DNA of 64,000 nucleotides from Benincasa hispida. Taxonomy: Eukaryota > Streptophyta > Magnoliopsida > Cucurbitales > Cucurbitaceae. The notes beneath the pieces were generated by a model. That model worked only from the letters and a program-made list of their open reading frames with translations, had not been told where the DNA came from and did not search any database. Position 1 is the stretch's first letter, and the number at the start of each line of letters is the position of its first letter. Below, one piece after another: positions 1-13,200 of this stretch. The position numbers and the translations under genes were made by a program. Where the stretch lies: assembly GCF_009727055.1 (NCBI RefSeq), contig NC_052359.1, positions 62,312,960-62,376,959 of the forward strand. The letters run 5' to 3'.

Positions 1-1058
1 CTTCCTCCTTTGTTTTGTAAGAAATTGGGTGGTGCAAGCTCATTATTGTAGCATCCATAGCAGTAATAGGCAGTGTGACCAAGTCTACCACACACCTGAC
101 ACATCGGCTTGTTACCTCTGCCTCTTCCTCGTCCTCTATTGCCTCCACTCCTCTAATTTCCATTGTTGTTAGCACCATTTTAAGGTTTTTTACTATTGTT
201 AACAATAGGTCTCCTGGTATTGGCTACATTAACAGTAGCATTGTGGCTGAAACCAACAGAGGTCTTTTGTACAACTTGATGTTCTAGGCATTTCTCAAAT
301 AGAAGCAATTCGGACAGCAAATCAAGCCAAGATACCTCTGCTCTGCTTTGAATCGTAGCTACCATAGCATTGTACTCCTCATTCAGACCTAAGAGAACTT
401 GCGACCCCAAAGCTCTTGTGGAAACTGGGCTACCAGCTTGCTCAAGTTTATCAGAATTATTCTTCATAACTCTTAAATACTCTTCCATTTTCATATTACT
501 TTTGCGAGTAGATTGAAATACTTACTTGAGATAGTCTTCTTCAACACGGGATTGGACTCCAAAGAGTTGCTGAACGTTGTCCCACAGGTCCTTCGCGCAC
601 GAACACCCCATTACTTGGACGGCGACTTCAGGGGTCATTGAGTTGTACAACCAGCCGAGCAAGAGTTGGTTGACGGCCATCCAAGCTTCATACTGAGGGT
701 TTACCTCTAGAAACATGGTGGAGCTCGAAGCTCCGGCACTCCCACTTAAGCCACCTTCAGACAAGGATGCTCCAACAGCAGCTTCATCGATGCTGACACT
801 TGCGACTCCCATAGTATTAGACTCTCCCCCCATAGACGTCTGAAGATACATCAGGGGAGAAGTCTTCTGGCCGGTCAGGTGACCTTCAAGCCTATAGCTC
901 CTCAGAATCGGTAGTGCGAGATTCTTCCATAGGAGAAAATTGTTCCAATCCAACTTTATCGAGGTAATCTAGTTCAAAAGTTGATTCAGAGGAGGGCTAC
1001 TAAATACCAAGCTGCTAGGGTTTACGATTGGGATGCCATTAATATTAGCATTGGCCAT
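1..1058 (-). pseudogene. Ty1/copia retrotransposon gag, broken by four in-frame stops
   Basis: One reading frame runs on the minus strand from an ATG at 1058-1056 to the window edge and reads as a copia capsid protein. It has the N-terminal LDWNNFLLWK segment typical of plant gag, a central capsid region, a Gly/Arg-rich stretch and a zinc knuckle CQVCGRLGHTAYYC (CX2CX4HX4C, near 85-45). The frame is interrupted only by stops at 971-969 (TAG), 524-522 (TAA), 182-180 (TAA) and 155-153 (TAG). I found no frameshift. Pol would lie beyond the left edge. The ATG sits three bases after a primer-binding site, as in many plant copia elements. The element is dead as it stands. Confidence 0.85.
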
Positions 1059-1060
1059 AA

Positions 1061-1074
1061 TGGTTCTGATACCA
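1061..1074 (-). other. Primer-binding site of the left-edge copia element
   Basis: The minus strand reads TGGTATCAGAACCA, the usual plant copia primer-binding site complementary to the 3' end of initiator tRNA-Met. It lies directly upstream of the gag ATG at 1058, which fixes the element's orientation and places its 5' LTR to the right. Confidence 0.75.
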
Positions 1075-1345
1075 AATCAAGACAAAGGGCGAAGGGTCTG
1101 AGAGAGAAAGCACCAATGAAGAAGAAGACCTTTAGTATTCTTAGTATATTAATTATGCTCTATTGATCTTTCCAATACAGTAAGGTATATCATATATACA
1201 GCCCACGCCTATAGATATTTGTACAGGAATAAATGAGAAATAATAAAGAATATGTGTAAAGTGTCAGCCAAGGAGAGGTGGTCCTCACACCACCAAAATA
1301 TTCTCCTAACCAATTTCTGTTAGCCACACAAGCAGTCCATTTCAG
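1075..1345 (-). repeat. Probable 5' LTR (or its remnant) of the left-edge copia element
   Basis: This stretch follows the primer-binding site on the side where the 5' LTR must lie. The outer edge is not certain: TG starts are possible near 1331-1345, and the partner LTR is outside the window. The purine-rich block around 1085-1130 would be the R/U5 side. Confidence 0.4.
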
Positions 1346-2136
1346 TTGCTTACTGTATTTAGTTGAGGTATCAAGATGGCTTTGTAATTGTTGCTGACAT
1401 GTTCACATATAGATTTATCCTTAACCAGCTTAATATAATAATATGCACATACGACAGAAATATTTAAAAAACATAGCGGCAAGTTTAGTTCATTTCTGTG
1501 TTGGCTTCTTTGGCACTTTTCAAAATTAGTAGAAATCCAGGTCCTTATACAAACCATAAGGTAACAGGAATTTTTACTTGAATTGGACAAATATAATTAA
1601 TTATAAAGTTTTCTTGCCATTATGTTTGCCATAAAGATAGTCAAACATTAATTAGCTTGCACGATTTGGTTTGAAATCATAATTTCATGGTTTCTTAAGT
1701 GAATTACAACATTAGAAGATTTACTCAATTGAAAAGCAATTGCTTTTAAGGAATATAAGGTTCACGATTATTTCTAACAGTTAATTTCATGTTGGGAAAA
1801 TTATTTAAGTCTAGTTGTGATTTGAAATTATAAATTTTTAACTCAATAATTATGGGTTTTGTGATCCAATAATTGATTTTAATTAGAAAATAATTGATGG
1901 GTTGGTTTCCTTGTCTGTTGCTTCCTTTTAAGGCTGTTTTGCTCTTGCTAGGGTTGTTGCTTTTGAGATCGAACATCTTTGCATTTGAGAATTGTTTAGA
2001 CATATGGTCAAATTGCACAAAAAATGTGTTTTGTGTTCGATTTGATTTGAAATTTTTGTTGGAACAATGCTGATCGAGGCGTCTGGACTTGATCTTTGGA
2101 TGGATCGATGATTTCTTCATTGTTTGAGAAGGAATC
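1346..2136. other. AT-rich stretch, no gene recognised
   Basis: The longest frame, on the minus strand around 1746-2120, is Asn/Lys/Ile-rich and matches no family I know. I see no RNA gene. Confidence 0.4.
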
Positions 2137-2520
2137 TTCTAACTTAGGGGAGTCTGAGTTTATCAAGTGAATGATGTGAAGTCCATTCATATAGAAGGAA
2201 TCTCAATCTTAGGGGGAGTCTACGAGATAGCTTACTAATATTCATACATAGGGAAAACTTAAGTACTCTTGGGAGGAGGTAGCCTAAGTACTATTCTTTT
2301 TAAGAGTTGAGCTATTCATGTATCATTGTTTTTGTCTTTCATTTATAGATAAGTACAATATTGTAAACTGATTAATTTTATATTATTAAAAATATCTTTC
2401 CACAAACACACTATTCCCACACGTAGGTGGTATTTCACCAAATTGGATTAACAAACCTTGTATTCAGTTTATTTATGTTTATCACCTATTTTTCTAGTTA
2501 TTGAAATTGTAGATACATTC
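2137..2520 (+). repeat. Retrotransposon-derived fragment, probably LTR-proximal
   Basis: It contains repeated GAAGGAATCT...TTAGGGG(G)AGTCT motifs (2137-2215) and a CACACGTAGGTGGTATTTCACC motif near 2420-2440. Phrases of this kind occur near the 3' ends and LTRs of plant copia elements. A similar TTAGGAGGA array occurs at 56555-56680. No matching second LTR is visible. Confidence 0.3.
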
Positions 2521-3050
2521 TATGTGATATCATTATAATGTAGGGTCGAATACCCTTTTCACATTTAATAGTTTTATCATGTTAAAAGAGATTTAAAAGT
2601 GATTCCGGTAGATTAATAAATATAAAACAACTTAGGCGGTTAAGATTCTACTATAATCGTTTTTTATGATTGTAAAAGCAATCCCAAATGGAGTAAAAAT
2701 TTATGGTTAAATCGTTTTTTCTAGGCCAAATTAATTCTATCTCAATTGACATACGAGTGTGAAATCACTTGATATGTGGTTCAAACCCTCCACCCCAATT
2801 ACACTAAAATGAATCACTCTTTTTAAATGTGAAATTTATAAACATACAATCCATTATCTTTAAGTTGAGTTCAAACTAATTATCTTTAAGTTATTATTAT
2901 AATTTGATTATAATAATTATTATTATTATTAGTTTCTCAACCATTACAAGCGAGATTGAATTATGATATTAAATAATAATAATAATGGATGTTTTATGAA
3001 AAAAAATTACATAAAAAACCTATTTTAAAGGTCCCAAATTGGAAATGGCC
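2521..3050. other. AT-rich spacer with AAT microsatellite and a SINE-like segment
   Basis: ATT/AAT trinucleotide runs lie near 2905-2990. At about 2725-2830 there is a tRNA-like head: CTCAATTGACATA (2741-2753) resembles a pol III A box and GGTTCAAACCC (2778-2788) resembles a B box. This suggests a worn tRNA-derived SINE. No poly-A tail or target duplication is clear. Confidence 0.3.
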
Positions 3051-3560
3051 TAAATTTTGAAAAATAAAAATGTGAAATGATCCTTTGTTGATGTCATGAT
3101 CATATAAAATTACAATATTGTCCTTACTTTCATGCTTTCTTGATTTTTTTTTCTTTTTCCTTTCTTCTCCATGCGATGAGTTTTTTTTTCTTTTTTCTTC
3201 TTTTTCCTCTTCCTTTCTCCCCCTCTTTTATTCTTCTATTTTGTTTTCTTCTTCTCCAACTTTTTCTCCTTTGTGTATCTTCTCCTTCTTCTCCGATACG
3301 GTAAGTTCATATGGGCGGCTTCGACGCGACAACTCCGTGTGAACAGGAGCGAGAGTGAGAGAGAGAAGAGTCATTTTGTGAGTGAGAAAAGGAAGAGCAA
3401 AATCGACGAGAGCGAGACCGGTGAAAGGGGGGAAGAAAACGACTCATTGTTCCATGGATGTTCGCAAATGGATCATCAACGAGAGGAAGAGCAAGAGCAA
3501 GACCGAGAGTGACCGAGAGCGAGATGCTTTTTCACGTGCGCGCGAGTATATTTTGATAAT
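3051..3560 (+). other. CT-rich then GA-rich block ending a possible untranslated exon
   Basis: A long pyrimidine-rich tract (3130-3300) is followed by a clear splice-donor sequence (GATACG|GTAAGTTC, donor at 3301) and a GA-rich tract. The layout resembles the untranslated first exons of the Mutator-like elements at 22980-23235 and 31068-31200. It may be the end of another degraded element. I see no supported coding frame. Confidence 0.25.
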
Positions 3561-4134
3561 TTCATCTAAATTTAACGTTAGCAAATGGTCATTCGGCATT
3601 TTTTTTTTAAAAAAAAAAATGGATCATTTGACTCTTTGTACCCAATTTTTGGATCATCCATATAAATTTTCGATGTTTTATCCACCTACTATACTCAAAT
3701 TTGGATTTATCTTTTAAATCATCGTGAAGAAATTGTTTGTTTCGGAATTTCAATGTTAAACTAAATTTTATTTTGAAAATTAAAAACTAAATCCTATCAA
3801 TCAATGTTTAAAATATTGATATGATAAAAATGTTGATGTCTCAATTTTATAGAAATGTTTATGAAGATATTGATAAAATATTGATGTGAATGAATACTTT
3901 TAAAAAAATGAAAACAAAAAATATTAAAAAAATTGAAAATGTTGATGTATCAATTACACAAATTTTTTAATGAGGTAAAACACTTGTCGTAATATTATAT
4001 TCATATTATATTATATTTTATTGTTATTTTTTATTAAAAAAAACTATTTTATTTTATATGATATAGTAGAAACATTGACATCGACCCTCGATAAGAATAT
4101 GAGAATGTTGATAGAAAATTTATGAATAATTGTG
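3561..4134. other. AT-rich spacer, nothing recognised
   Basis: Short AT-rich words such as GATATTGAT and AATATTGAT recur around 3800-3890. No gene, RNA or repeat boundary can be supported. Confidence 0.4.
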
Positions 4135-4548
4135 TTGTATGGCCAAAATAGGGAATATAGCCATTTTTTAATTTTCATGAATTAGAGCCAAAAATTGTTG
4201 GTTTGGGGCCCATCTCTTACTTGATTTTCCAAGCATGCCCCCAAAGATCTCACAGCTTCTTCTATAATTCTCCCCCTTCTGCGTTTTTTAAACTAACTAC
4301 CCGTCGAGATTTTTGTGGATATAGTTTCTATTGTTTAGTTACAATTTATAATTTAATAAAGAATAAAGGGTTAGTTTACTTGCCATTGATCCTCCCTTTT
4401 ACTTACCTGCAATCGTCGAGAAAATACAGTATTTCTTCCCTCCTGTCGTTTGGTCTACCGTCGACTTACCTGATCGTCGGGACAACACAGTAGCGGAAAA
4501 GGTATTTCCTCCCTTCTGTAATTTGGTTTGTTTTCCTTTTGTCGTGGA

Positions 4549-4963
4549 TGTTAGGTATATTTAAATAATAATATGTATAATTAAAGTATGAATTATGTAT
4601 CAGGATTATTTTATTAGATTGGATCATTTTATGTGACTTAATGGGTAGAAGTTCATTCCTTATTATTAAAGTTTAATTGGAACCTTAATTGAACTAGTAT
4701 ATAAATAAACCTTAGGCTATGGTCCCCTATATACTAAAACAATAAGCACTCACTCAGTCTTTCTTAAATCCCATCTAGAGAGATCCTACTAAGGGCATTC
4801 GGAGTTTTAGTTGAGGAAGATAATAGTCATCTTAAAGTCATCGTCATCTTGAAGCTATCATCAATCACAATGGAATCCGATGTGTTATTTTTTCTTTACA
4901 ATTTAGCATGAATGATACTATGGTTAAATCTATTCGATATAGATTTAAATATTTATGCTATCA
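4549..4963 (+). repeat. 5' LTR of the nested copia element
   Basis: It runs from TGTTAGGTATATTTAAATAA to TTTATGCTATCA, 415 bp, keeping the TG...CA ends. It aligns with the 3' LTR at 10055 and 14502. Relative to the 3' LTR it lacks two internal segments of a few tens of bases between about 4590 and 4640. Confidence 0.9.
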
Positions 4964-4965
4964 TG

Positions 4966-4977
4966 TGGTATCAGAGC
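4966..4977 (+). other. Primer-binding site (initiator tRNA-Met type)
   Basis: TGGTATCAGAGC begins two bases after the 5' LTR end, the standard position for plant copia elements. Confidence 0.85.
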
Positions 4978-6100
4978 ATGAATTTCATGTTAGATTTTTG
5001 GATTTTTTTATCGCTTACCATTGTTTATGATTCAATTATTCAGTAAAGAAAAGTTTGACGTTTGCATCATAGTTTTTTTTTTTTTTTTTTTTTTTTTTGG
5101 TTTTTGGCATCATAGATTTACAATTTAATGATGAGATGATCATTGTTCGAATCCCTTTTTTTGGGCAACTTATTTGTAAATCAAGCTTTGTAAGTCTGTT
5201 TCATTTATGGCAATTTTTCTGTGAAAATTGGGATTCGGAGTGCAGAACCGAGAGGTTTTTGTATAGGTGCTACTTTCGTGATACTTTGTCCGTCATTAAA
5301 TTTTTCTAACTATTTGTCTGTCATTGTTTGTGCATCATGGATTCTTCTGCAATTAAATTTCCAAGGCGTAATTGTTGCGAAAGTTAGCCGAAGATTGGGA
5401 TTTTTTTAAGGCCTAAATAGTATTAAATGGGTTTTATTCAATGAATTTAGTAAAATCAAATTTAAGTTTATGTTTAAATTTCATCGATTTTTTTGGTGAT
5501 TTAAATTTAAATTTGATTGATTTTTTAATGAATTTAAATTTAAATTTGATTGATGATATTTGGCGATATTTACATGTTTATGTTGTTTTAATTGTATTAT
5601 GTGTATGCAGTTATTAAGTGAATATTGGTAAAGACTATTTGGTGTTCTTCCTCCTTTATTTTTGTACAATAATATTATATATTATTGTGTCTTACATTTT
5701 AGATTGAATTGGTCAAAAATAATATGTTATCAAAGTAGCCTCTATTATCTAGATTAATTTAATTATGAAATATAAGATGTGCATATTCATGAATTTATGC
5801 AGATAATTATCGACCCAAAGGAATATAATTATTTAGCCAGGGTATGCATGTGGTAATGAGTATGTGGCAATTATAAGGGTTGCTCATGTGAAAAAATAGT
5901 CGGTCCAAAGAAAGGCTATTTTTGACAAAGTTTATTATCAGTATTTTGATTACTACGTTGAGAGTACCATTTACAGTTGGTGATTTTTGCTCAAAGGTTG
6001 GACATCAATATTGTGTTAGGTATCTTGTTAAGGGGCCCATACACATGTGAAATTATTTTGTTATATTTTAATTGTGAGCATATGTTTTGTTGTTTATTGT
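4978..6100 (+). other. Untranslated leader of the copia element
   Basis: It contains a T-homopolymer of about 27 bases near 5072-5098 and an AAATTTAAATTTGATTGATT short repeat at about 5500-5560. No coding sequence is supported. Confidence 0.5.
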
Positions 6101-6101
6101 T

Positions 6102-9100
6102 TCAGTTGGTCTTACTCAAATATTTGGAAATCTGAGTTCAATCCCTAAGTTAAATGGATCAAACTTCAAGATTTGGAAGGAAAGCATAGAGATACTTCTC
6201 AGGTGTATGGATTTGAACCTTGCATTAAAGACCGATAAACCTACTTCTACTAAGGAACAACCAAATATGACTAATATAGAGAAGTGAGAATGGTCAAATC
6301 ACATGTGTCTGATGATCATTAGGTACTCCATTTCGGAGTTTTTCGGGGCTTTATCACAGAAAGTGAAAATGCCAATAAGTTCTTTGCTCAAATTGAGAAA
6401 TATTTTGCTAAAAATGAAAACAGGGAAGCAAGTAGTCTTTTGACTTCTTTAACTTCTATGAGATATAAGAGCAATGGAAACGTAAAGCAGTACATTATGG
6501 GAATGTCCAATCTCACAGGTAAATTAAAGGTACTTGATATCGTGATAAATGAAAATTTACTCGTATATCTGGTACTTATCTTTCTTCCTGCACAATTCAC
6601 TCAGTTTAAGATAAGTTATAACAGTCAAAAGGATAAATGGAGTATTAATGAGCTTATTTCACAATGTGTGCAAGAAGAAGATAGGATTAAGAGAGAAATG
6701 ACAGAAAGCGCTCATTTGGCAATAGGCTCTCGTGATAAAAAGAAAAGGAAATTTGTGGATGCTACAGAAAGGACATCTCAAGAAACAAGCTACTGAAAAA
6801 CCTTGTTTTTTCTGCAAAATGAAAGGTCAATTCAAGAAGGATTATCCCAAATACACTAAGTGGCGTGTAAAGAAGGGTAAACTTCTTACTTTGGTTTGTT
6901 CTGAAGTTAATTTAGCTTCTGTACCTATAAATACTTGGTGGGTAGATTTTGGTGCTACTATTCACATAAGTATATCAATGCAGGGTTGCCTGTGAAATTG
7001 GCCGCCAAGTGATTTGAAAGATTCATCTATGCAGGTGATGGCAAAGCAGTTCCAGTTGAAGCTATTGGGAATTTTAGATTACTTATAAAATTTGGATGTT
7101 ATTTAGATATGAATAAGACTTTTTTGTACCATCATTTAGACAGAATTTAGTTTCTATTTCTAGTTTGGACAAATTTGGTTTTTCTTATTCTTTTGGAAAT
7201 AGTAAAGTTAGTATTTTTCAAGATTCTAAACTTATTATTATCGGTTCTTTAATTGATAATTTATATATGCTTGATTCTTTTGCTTCATTTAATAAGATCA
7301 TATTTATCTAATTCATGTGGTACAAAGCGTAAATTAAATGAGAACTTCGTTATGTTATTGCACAAGCATTTAGGTCACATCTCTAAATAGAGAATTCAAA
7401 GACTTGTGTCAGATGGAATTCTTGATTCCCTTGATTTAAGTAACTTCAACGTTTGTGTGAAATGTATTAAGGGAAAACATACAAACATAAGAAAGTTAGG
7501 TGTCAAGAGATGCTCAAACGTCTTAGAACTAATACATACACACATTTGTGGTCCATTCCCTATGGCCTCTTGGAATGGACAACAATGTTTTATTACGTTC
7601 ATAGACGACTAGATATGGGTACCTATATTTAATTCATGAGAAGTCTCAATCTTTGGACGTTTTCCAGTCTTTCAAAGTTGAAGTTGAACTTCAACTTGAA
7701 AAGAAAATCAAGGTTGTCAAATCTGATCGTGGTGGTGAATACTATGATAGATATGTTGCATCAGATGAACAACGTCCAGAGCCCTTTGCCAAATACCTAA
7801 AGGAATGTGAAATCATCTCACAATACACTATGACAGGCAAACCCAGCATGAATGGTGTAGCGGAAAGGTGAAATAAAATACTTAAGGATATGGTAAGAAG
7901 TATGATTAGTCATTCTTCTCTACCAGAATTCCTCTAGGGTGAGGCACTCAAGACTACAACATATATCCTTAATAGGGTACCTAGTAAAGCAGTAGTTAAA
8001 ACCCCTTATGAGCTATGGACAGGAAAAAAGCCTAGTATCAGGCATCTTCACATCTGGGGTTATCCATTTAAGGCTAGGTTTTATAGACCTAATGAGAGAA
8101 AATTGGACTCAATAACTATTAATTATTATTTTGTTGGGTATTTTGAGCACTCTGGGGGTTTCAAGTTTTATGATCTCACTTCTAGATCATGGGAAGAGCT
8201 AGATTCCTTGAAGATGTTGAGTTTGGGGGGAAGATAACATAAGAAAAGTTGTCTTTGAAGAGAAATTAGTTTTTTACCTCATGTGGTTATAAGTGATATT
8301 TAGGCTCTAATTCCTGGCTTCACTATTGAACCAATTATAGAAAAAGATAACATTGAAGTCCCCGTTATTGAACCTGACGTTCAAACTTAACAACCTCAAA
8401 AAGTGTCACTATGGAGATCTACTAGAGAGAGGAGAAATGCAATTTCAGATGATTATATTGTGTTTCTTCAAGAATATCATGATGATGTAGTCGTAATGGA
8501 AGATGATCCAATCAACTTCCAACAAGCTCTATAGAGTTCTAACTCTCAAAAGTGCATAAGTGCTATGGAAGAGGAAATAAAATCCATGAAAGACAATGAC
8601 GTTTGAGAATTTTTCAAATTGCCATCAGGAGTGAAACCCATAGGTTATAAATGGATATTTAAAATCAAAAGCAATTCACATGGCAATATCAAAAGATATA
8701 AGGCTCGTCTTGTTGCAAAGGATTTTACTCAAAAAGAAGGTATTGATTAAAAAGAGACTTTTTCTCTAGTTTCATCAAAAGACTCTTTTAGGGTAATCAT
8801 GGCACTGGTAGCTCACTTTGATTTAGAGCTACACCAGATGGATGTAAAAACTGCATTTCTCAATGGGAACATTGATGAGACGATTTATATGGTACAACCA
8901 GAAAACTTTGTGTCTAATAATTCAAAGTCTATGGTGTGAAAATTGAAGAAATCCATCTATGGTCTCAAGCAAGCCTTTTGTCAATGGTATCACAAATTCC
9001 ATGAGGTGATAACCTCCTTTGGTTTTGAGGTGAATATAATAGAAGATTGTGTATATCACAGGTTCAGTGGGAGTAAATCAATCTTTCTGGTGTTATATGT

Positions 9101-9600
9101 TAATGACATACTCAAAACAAGTAATGATGTAGTTTTGTTGCATGACACTAAGAGATTTCTCAAAACGAATTTTGAGATGAAGGATCTTGGTGATACTTAT
9201 TTTGTATTAGGGATTGGAATACTACGAAATCATTCTCAAGGTATTTTGAGATTATCACAAAAGAACTACATTGAAAATATTTTAAGTACATTTGGCATGA
9301 AAGATTGTGCACCAGGAGATACCCGATCGCCAAAGGTGATAAATTTAATTTAGGTCAATGCCCCAAGACCACACTCGAGATTAAAGAGATGCAGAAGGTT
9401 CCTTATGCATCAGCTATTAGAAATCTAATGTACGCTCAAATATGTATATTAGATGTGAAGTTTCTGGTTGTTAAAGAGAGTTCATAATGGTCAAATTTTG
9501 ATAGAACACATAGGAACAAACTCCATGATGGTAGATCCATTGACTAAAGATTTACCACCTAAAAGTTTTTCACGAGCATGTTGCTCACATAGGTGTTAGC
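6102..9600 (+). pseudogene. Copia gag-pol polyprotein, heavily degraded
   Basis: Homology runs in the order of a Ty1/copia polyprotein. Gag is at about 6102-6790 (IPKLNGSNFKIWKESIEILL). A zinc knuckle (6800-6850) is spoiled to CFFCKMKGQFKKDY, with the histidine and last cysteine replaced. The protease core is WWVDFGATIHIS (about 6940), with DSG changed to DFG. Integrase is at about 7330-8100, including GKPSMNGVAER followed by a stop. Reverse transcriptase is at about 8640-9350, including MDVKTAFLNGNIDETIYMVQ and YGLKQAFCQWYHKF, but its catalytic motif reads YVNDIL rather than YVDD. Most of RNase H is missing: the text jumps from MYAQICI (about 9430) to the terminal IEHIGTNSMMVDPLTKDLPP (about 9500-9560). 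Stops and frameshifts occur throughout. The element cannot move on its own. Confidence 0.85.
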
Positions 9601-10040
9601 CACTTTTCTGATTACATGATTTAGTGGGAATTTGTTATTGAGGATGTTCTTTGACCTTATTTTGTTTATTTACTATATAGAATAAAGTTGATGGTTTAAG
9701 TTTAATCATCTGAACTTGTTTATCATGCATGCAGTTTTGCATAAAGTTTTGAGAATGATCTCACTAAGGAACTTGGACCAGATGGAAACAAGGATGATCT
9801 AGATCACTTTACATGTAGTTTCCATGTCATCCATCCATACTTGATCTATGTCATTGAATGTATTGAAATTGGTGATCAAGGAAGGTTTAGTTACGAGGGT
9901 AGTGACAAAAGTCACCTTGATTCCGTGCTAATATAGGAGATGGACCAGATTGAACTAAAAGGGAATTCTCTTATTGAAATAACCTATTTATGCACGCTTA
10001 AGGTTTATGTGATTTAATTATATCAGGTACACAGACATAG

Positions 10041-10053
10041 CCCAAGTGGGAGA
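10041..10053 (+). other. Polypurine tract of the copia element
   Basis: CCCAAGTGGGAGA lies immediately before the 3' LTR start TGTTAG (10055). AAGTGGGAGATTGTTAG is the common plant copia junction. Confidence 0.8.
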
Positions 10054-10054
10054 T

Positions 10055-10295
10055 TGTTAGATATATTTAAATAATAATATGTTTAATTAAAGTATGGGCT
10101 ATTTATGTGGATTAATAATTTATCACATTGGGTTATTTTATTAGATTGGACCATACTATGTGATCTAATTAATGCCCTACATTCCTAATATGTTATGAAC
10201 TTAATGGGTAAAAGCCCATTCCTAGTTAATTAAGGGTTAATGGGAACCCTAATTGAATTAGTATAAGAAAAATCTTAGGCTATGGTCCCCTATAT
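10055..10295 (+). repeat. 3' LTR of the copia element, left part
   Basis: It matches 4549 onwards and breaks off after CCCCTATAT at 10295, where the nested LTR begins. It resumes at 14494. Confidence 0.9.
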
Positions 10296-13200
10296 TGGGG
10301 TTAAAGCCCTAAATCTTGTAAGGTCTTGTAGTTTGTAAACACCTGTATGAACAAACTCTTTATGATGTAATAATATGAGATATTTTATTCACTACAGTCT
10401 ATAAAATATGAGATATTTTAGTTACATTAACCACAAGCCAATAAACTAAAATCCCTGGTTATCGTTGTAACTTAAGCATGTATGTGGTGACATATAAGTG
10501 GATCGTATCTTAAGTGATAACTTAAATAGTCTGTAGTATATGGATAAAGGATGGAAACCTTATCCTAGTGACACTACGGATATGGCCCGCTTTGTAGATG
10601 TTACAAGTGTTGTAAATTGCTACAAATGATCTAATTCTGGTCATTCATGTGGAAACATGCGAGCGGGGGTATCCTATACAAAGGAGTTTGTATAAGATCG
10701 GACCACGAAATGTTTAGTCTCGTTATATATCGTCGTTCATGATAGAGACTTTCATTTCACTAGAATAACCACAGGTAACATGACTTTAATCTTGAGTAAG
10801 TTGGGAACTCCTGCCTATAAGGGCGGTCCTTTGATTTGCATGTGTGTGAGTGGCCAGATTGCCGACTCAAACCTACCACTTTGGGGATTCGTCTGATTGG
10901 GGAGCTGGGAACTCAACTACACAAGACGGAATTCACTCTTTCTCTAAAGTAGGGGTAAGTAGATAAATTGCTCTTTTAAAGGTTGATTCCAGAGCTTGAA
11001 CAATGTGGCATCACACCTTCTCTTGGCCCAATAAGTGTTTACTCACAATGGGACTATGATGTATTGTTCATTAGAGGAATTAGTGGTACTTAAGAAGTTA
11101 GATATAACTACAGGGGCAAAACGGTACATTAGCCCAGCTGTAATTATGAGCTATTTGTGAAGGATTATTATACTGTTGATTGGCTATATCCAATGGACAC
11201 ATAAATATATTTGTAGTGCAAAGAGTGCAACTATCGGTATTTAGTAGAATTTTCAAGAGTTAACGGATGGTGGATATCGTGATTAGAGAGTTTAGTCAGT
11301 TATTCACGTACCGTTGGAGCTTCAAGCTACAGGTCCATAAGGTTCCCTTGGTAGCTCAATGGATTCATGTTGAGAATCAGTTTTTGGGTTAGTTTGAAGT
11401 ATTCAAATTAACAAGAGGGAATTTGATTATATATGATGATTTATACTAAATGCAATAAAGGAGAAAAAGAACTATAGTTTATATATTGCATATGATGTGA
11501 TATCAAAACTATAGGTTATAAATATAATATGATAAATTAGTTATTATATTTATTTATAATTAAATCAATTATGAGATAATTGATTTCGGTTTTCTCCAAT
11601 AACTGAATGAGTGGGAAGTTATATTCAGTTTTGATAACTGATGGATAAAATAAAAATAATTTTCATTTTTTTAGATCCAACGCATTCCAATCAGGAAAAG
11701 AGAAAAAGCTATATGATAGCTTTGAGAGTGTACACGATCAAGGACCGAGTTTTCTAGATGATAGCTCCTCGATACCAAACAATCGAGTACCCAGTCTAAA
11801 CGATAGACTTAGCCCATCTCCCACTTACTCGATCGTTCAATTCCGCCTTCCCTCTACCAAATTCATACAGAGCCCACACCTTCTAGATTCTCACACCGAG
11901 AATACCAAGGTAACCGAGTGGTGGTATCGAGTTTCTTGTTCGAGGGTCGAAGATCAAGTTTTACTCGATTGTGTTCTAGTATCTACCAATTCGAGTTTGT
12001 TTGGTTTGTTCGTTGCGTTTGTGCGCCTGATCGATTTTTCTTGGTGGTGACAGGAAATTAAAAGTCAATTTTACTCGACAACTAAAATCCCTTGGACGCA
12101 ATATGTGATGCATGTTCCTAAGATATGCGTTGATAGTCATGCGTCGATGGTCATGCGTTGGAATGATAATGCGTTAATGAATGTATAGGATGACCATGCG
12201 TCCTGTCACAAGTTTTCTTGCATTCACGCCAAGTATAACGCGAACGCAAGTTTCTCGGATGATCTGAGGTCGAACATAGGGACTTGTAGCACAATGAATG
12301 CAGTGATGTGCATGCGGCAGTTTAAATAAAAGAATGGAAGGGAGGTTGCTAAGTTAACCCTACTCCTACTCCTATCTAACAGACAACGCAATGAGAATAT
12401 GCATGAGAGGTAATGACACGAAAACTCTTGACATGAAACAAATGAATGGGAAAGATAGATAAAATGTGGAGATGATTTCATTGCAATACTTAAGAGTGAC
12501 CGCAAGGGCAACCTTAGACAACGCAGGTCATACGATCATGCTACACACACACTAAAAGCCTAAGTCTAGGACGTATGCGGTGGGTATGCATAAGTGTCGA
12601 GACGACCGCATACAACCACCATATCCTACTTCCTAGATGCATACAATATCCCATCCGTAGAGTGCATATGTTGTGTGAAAGCAAACAGAGCTTATCTCTA
12701 AGATCCCCATTCTTACCTATGCATTCCAATCCGTTCTCCCAAGTCTTAGATTTGGGTGTTAGACTACTCTCCCAAGTATGCCTAAATGATGAATGATGCG
12801 CTCATAGGACAAGGTAACCGCATGAACTTGGCTGACCTAAGATTGTTCCTATCCCTAGTAAACAATGACTTACATTGCTTAATGCAACCAACTACTTACC
12901 CTCCTGGGTAGTTGGTTGTTGCTGACTTTACTCATAGACAAGTAATGCGTTAGCCTATAGACAGGCGTTGCCGCAGCTTCACACTAAGCAAATAAGGTTT
13001 TCTCACATACTCGCACAACGCACACCTCTCGATTGTTTGCTACATGTTTCATATCCCTAATCCACATGACTAACTATGTGATACTCAAGTAATCTCACTA
13101 AGTGTTGCAATGAAAGTAAGGATGCTAAGCAAAGATGATGGAGATGGAATCGAAGGAACACAGAAATGCATTGAAAATAAATTGTATTAATTTCTTAATC

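Noticed and set aside
1746..2190. Two minus-strand frames as a small gene
   Set aside because: Asn/Lys-rich composition typical of AT-rich spacer. No recognisable domain and overlapping frames.
2778..2788. Functional tRNA gene
   Set aside because: Only A-box- and B-box-like words are present. No cloverleaf can be drawn, so it is a SINE-type remnant at most.
3118..3717. Phe/Ser-rich and Arg/Glu-rich frames
   Set aside because: Translations of CT- and GA-rich tracts around a splice donor. Overlapping frames, no domain.
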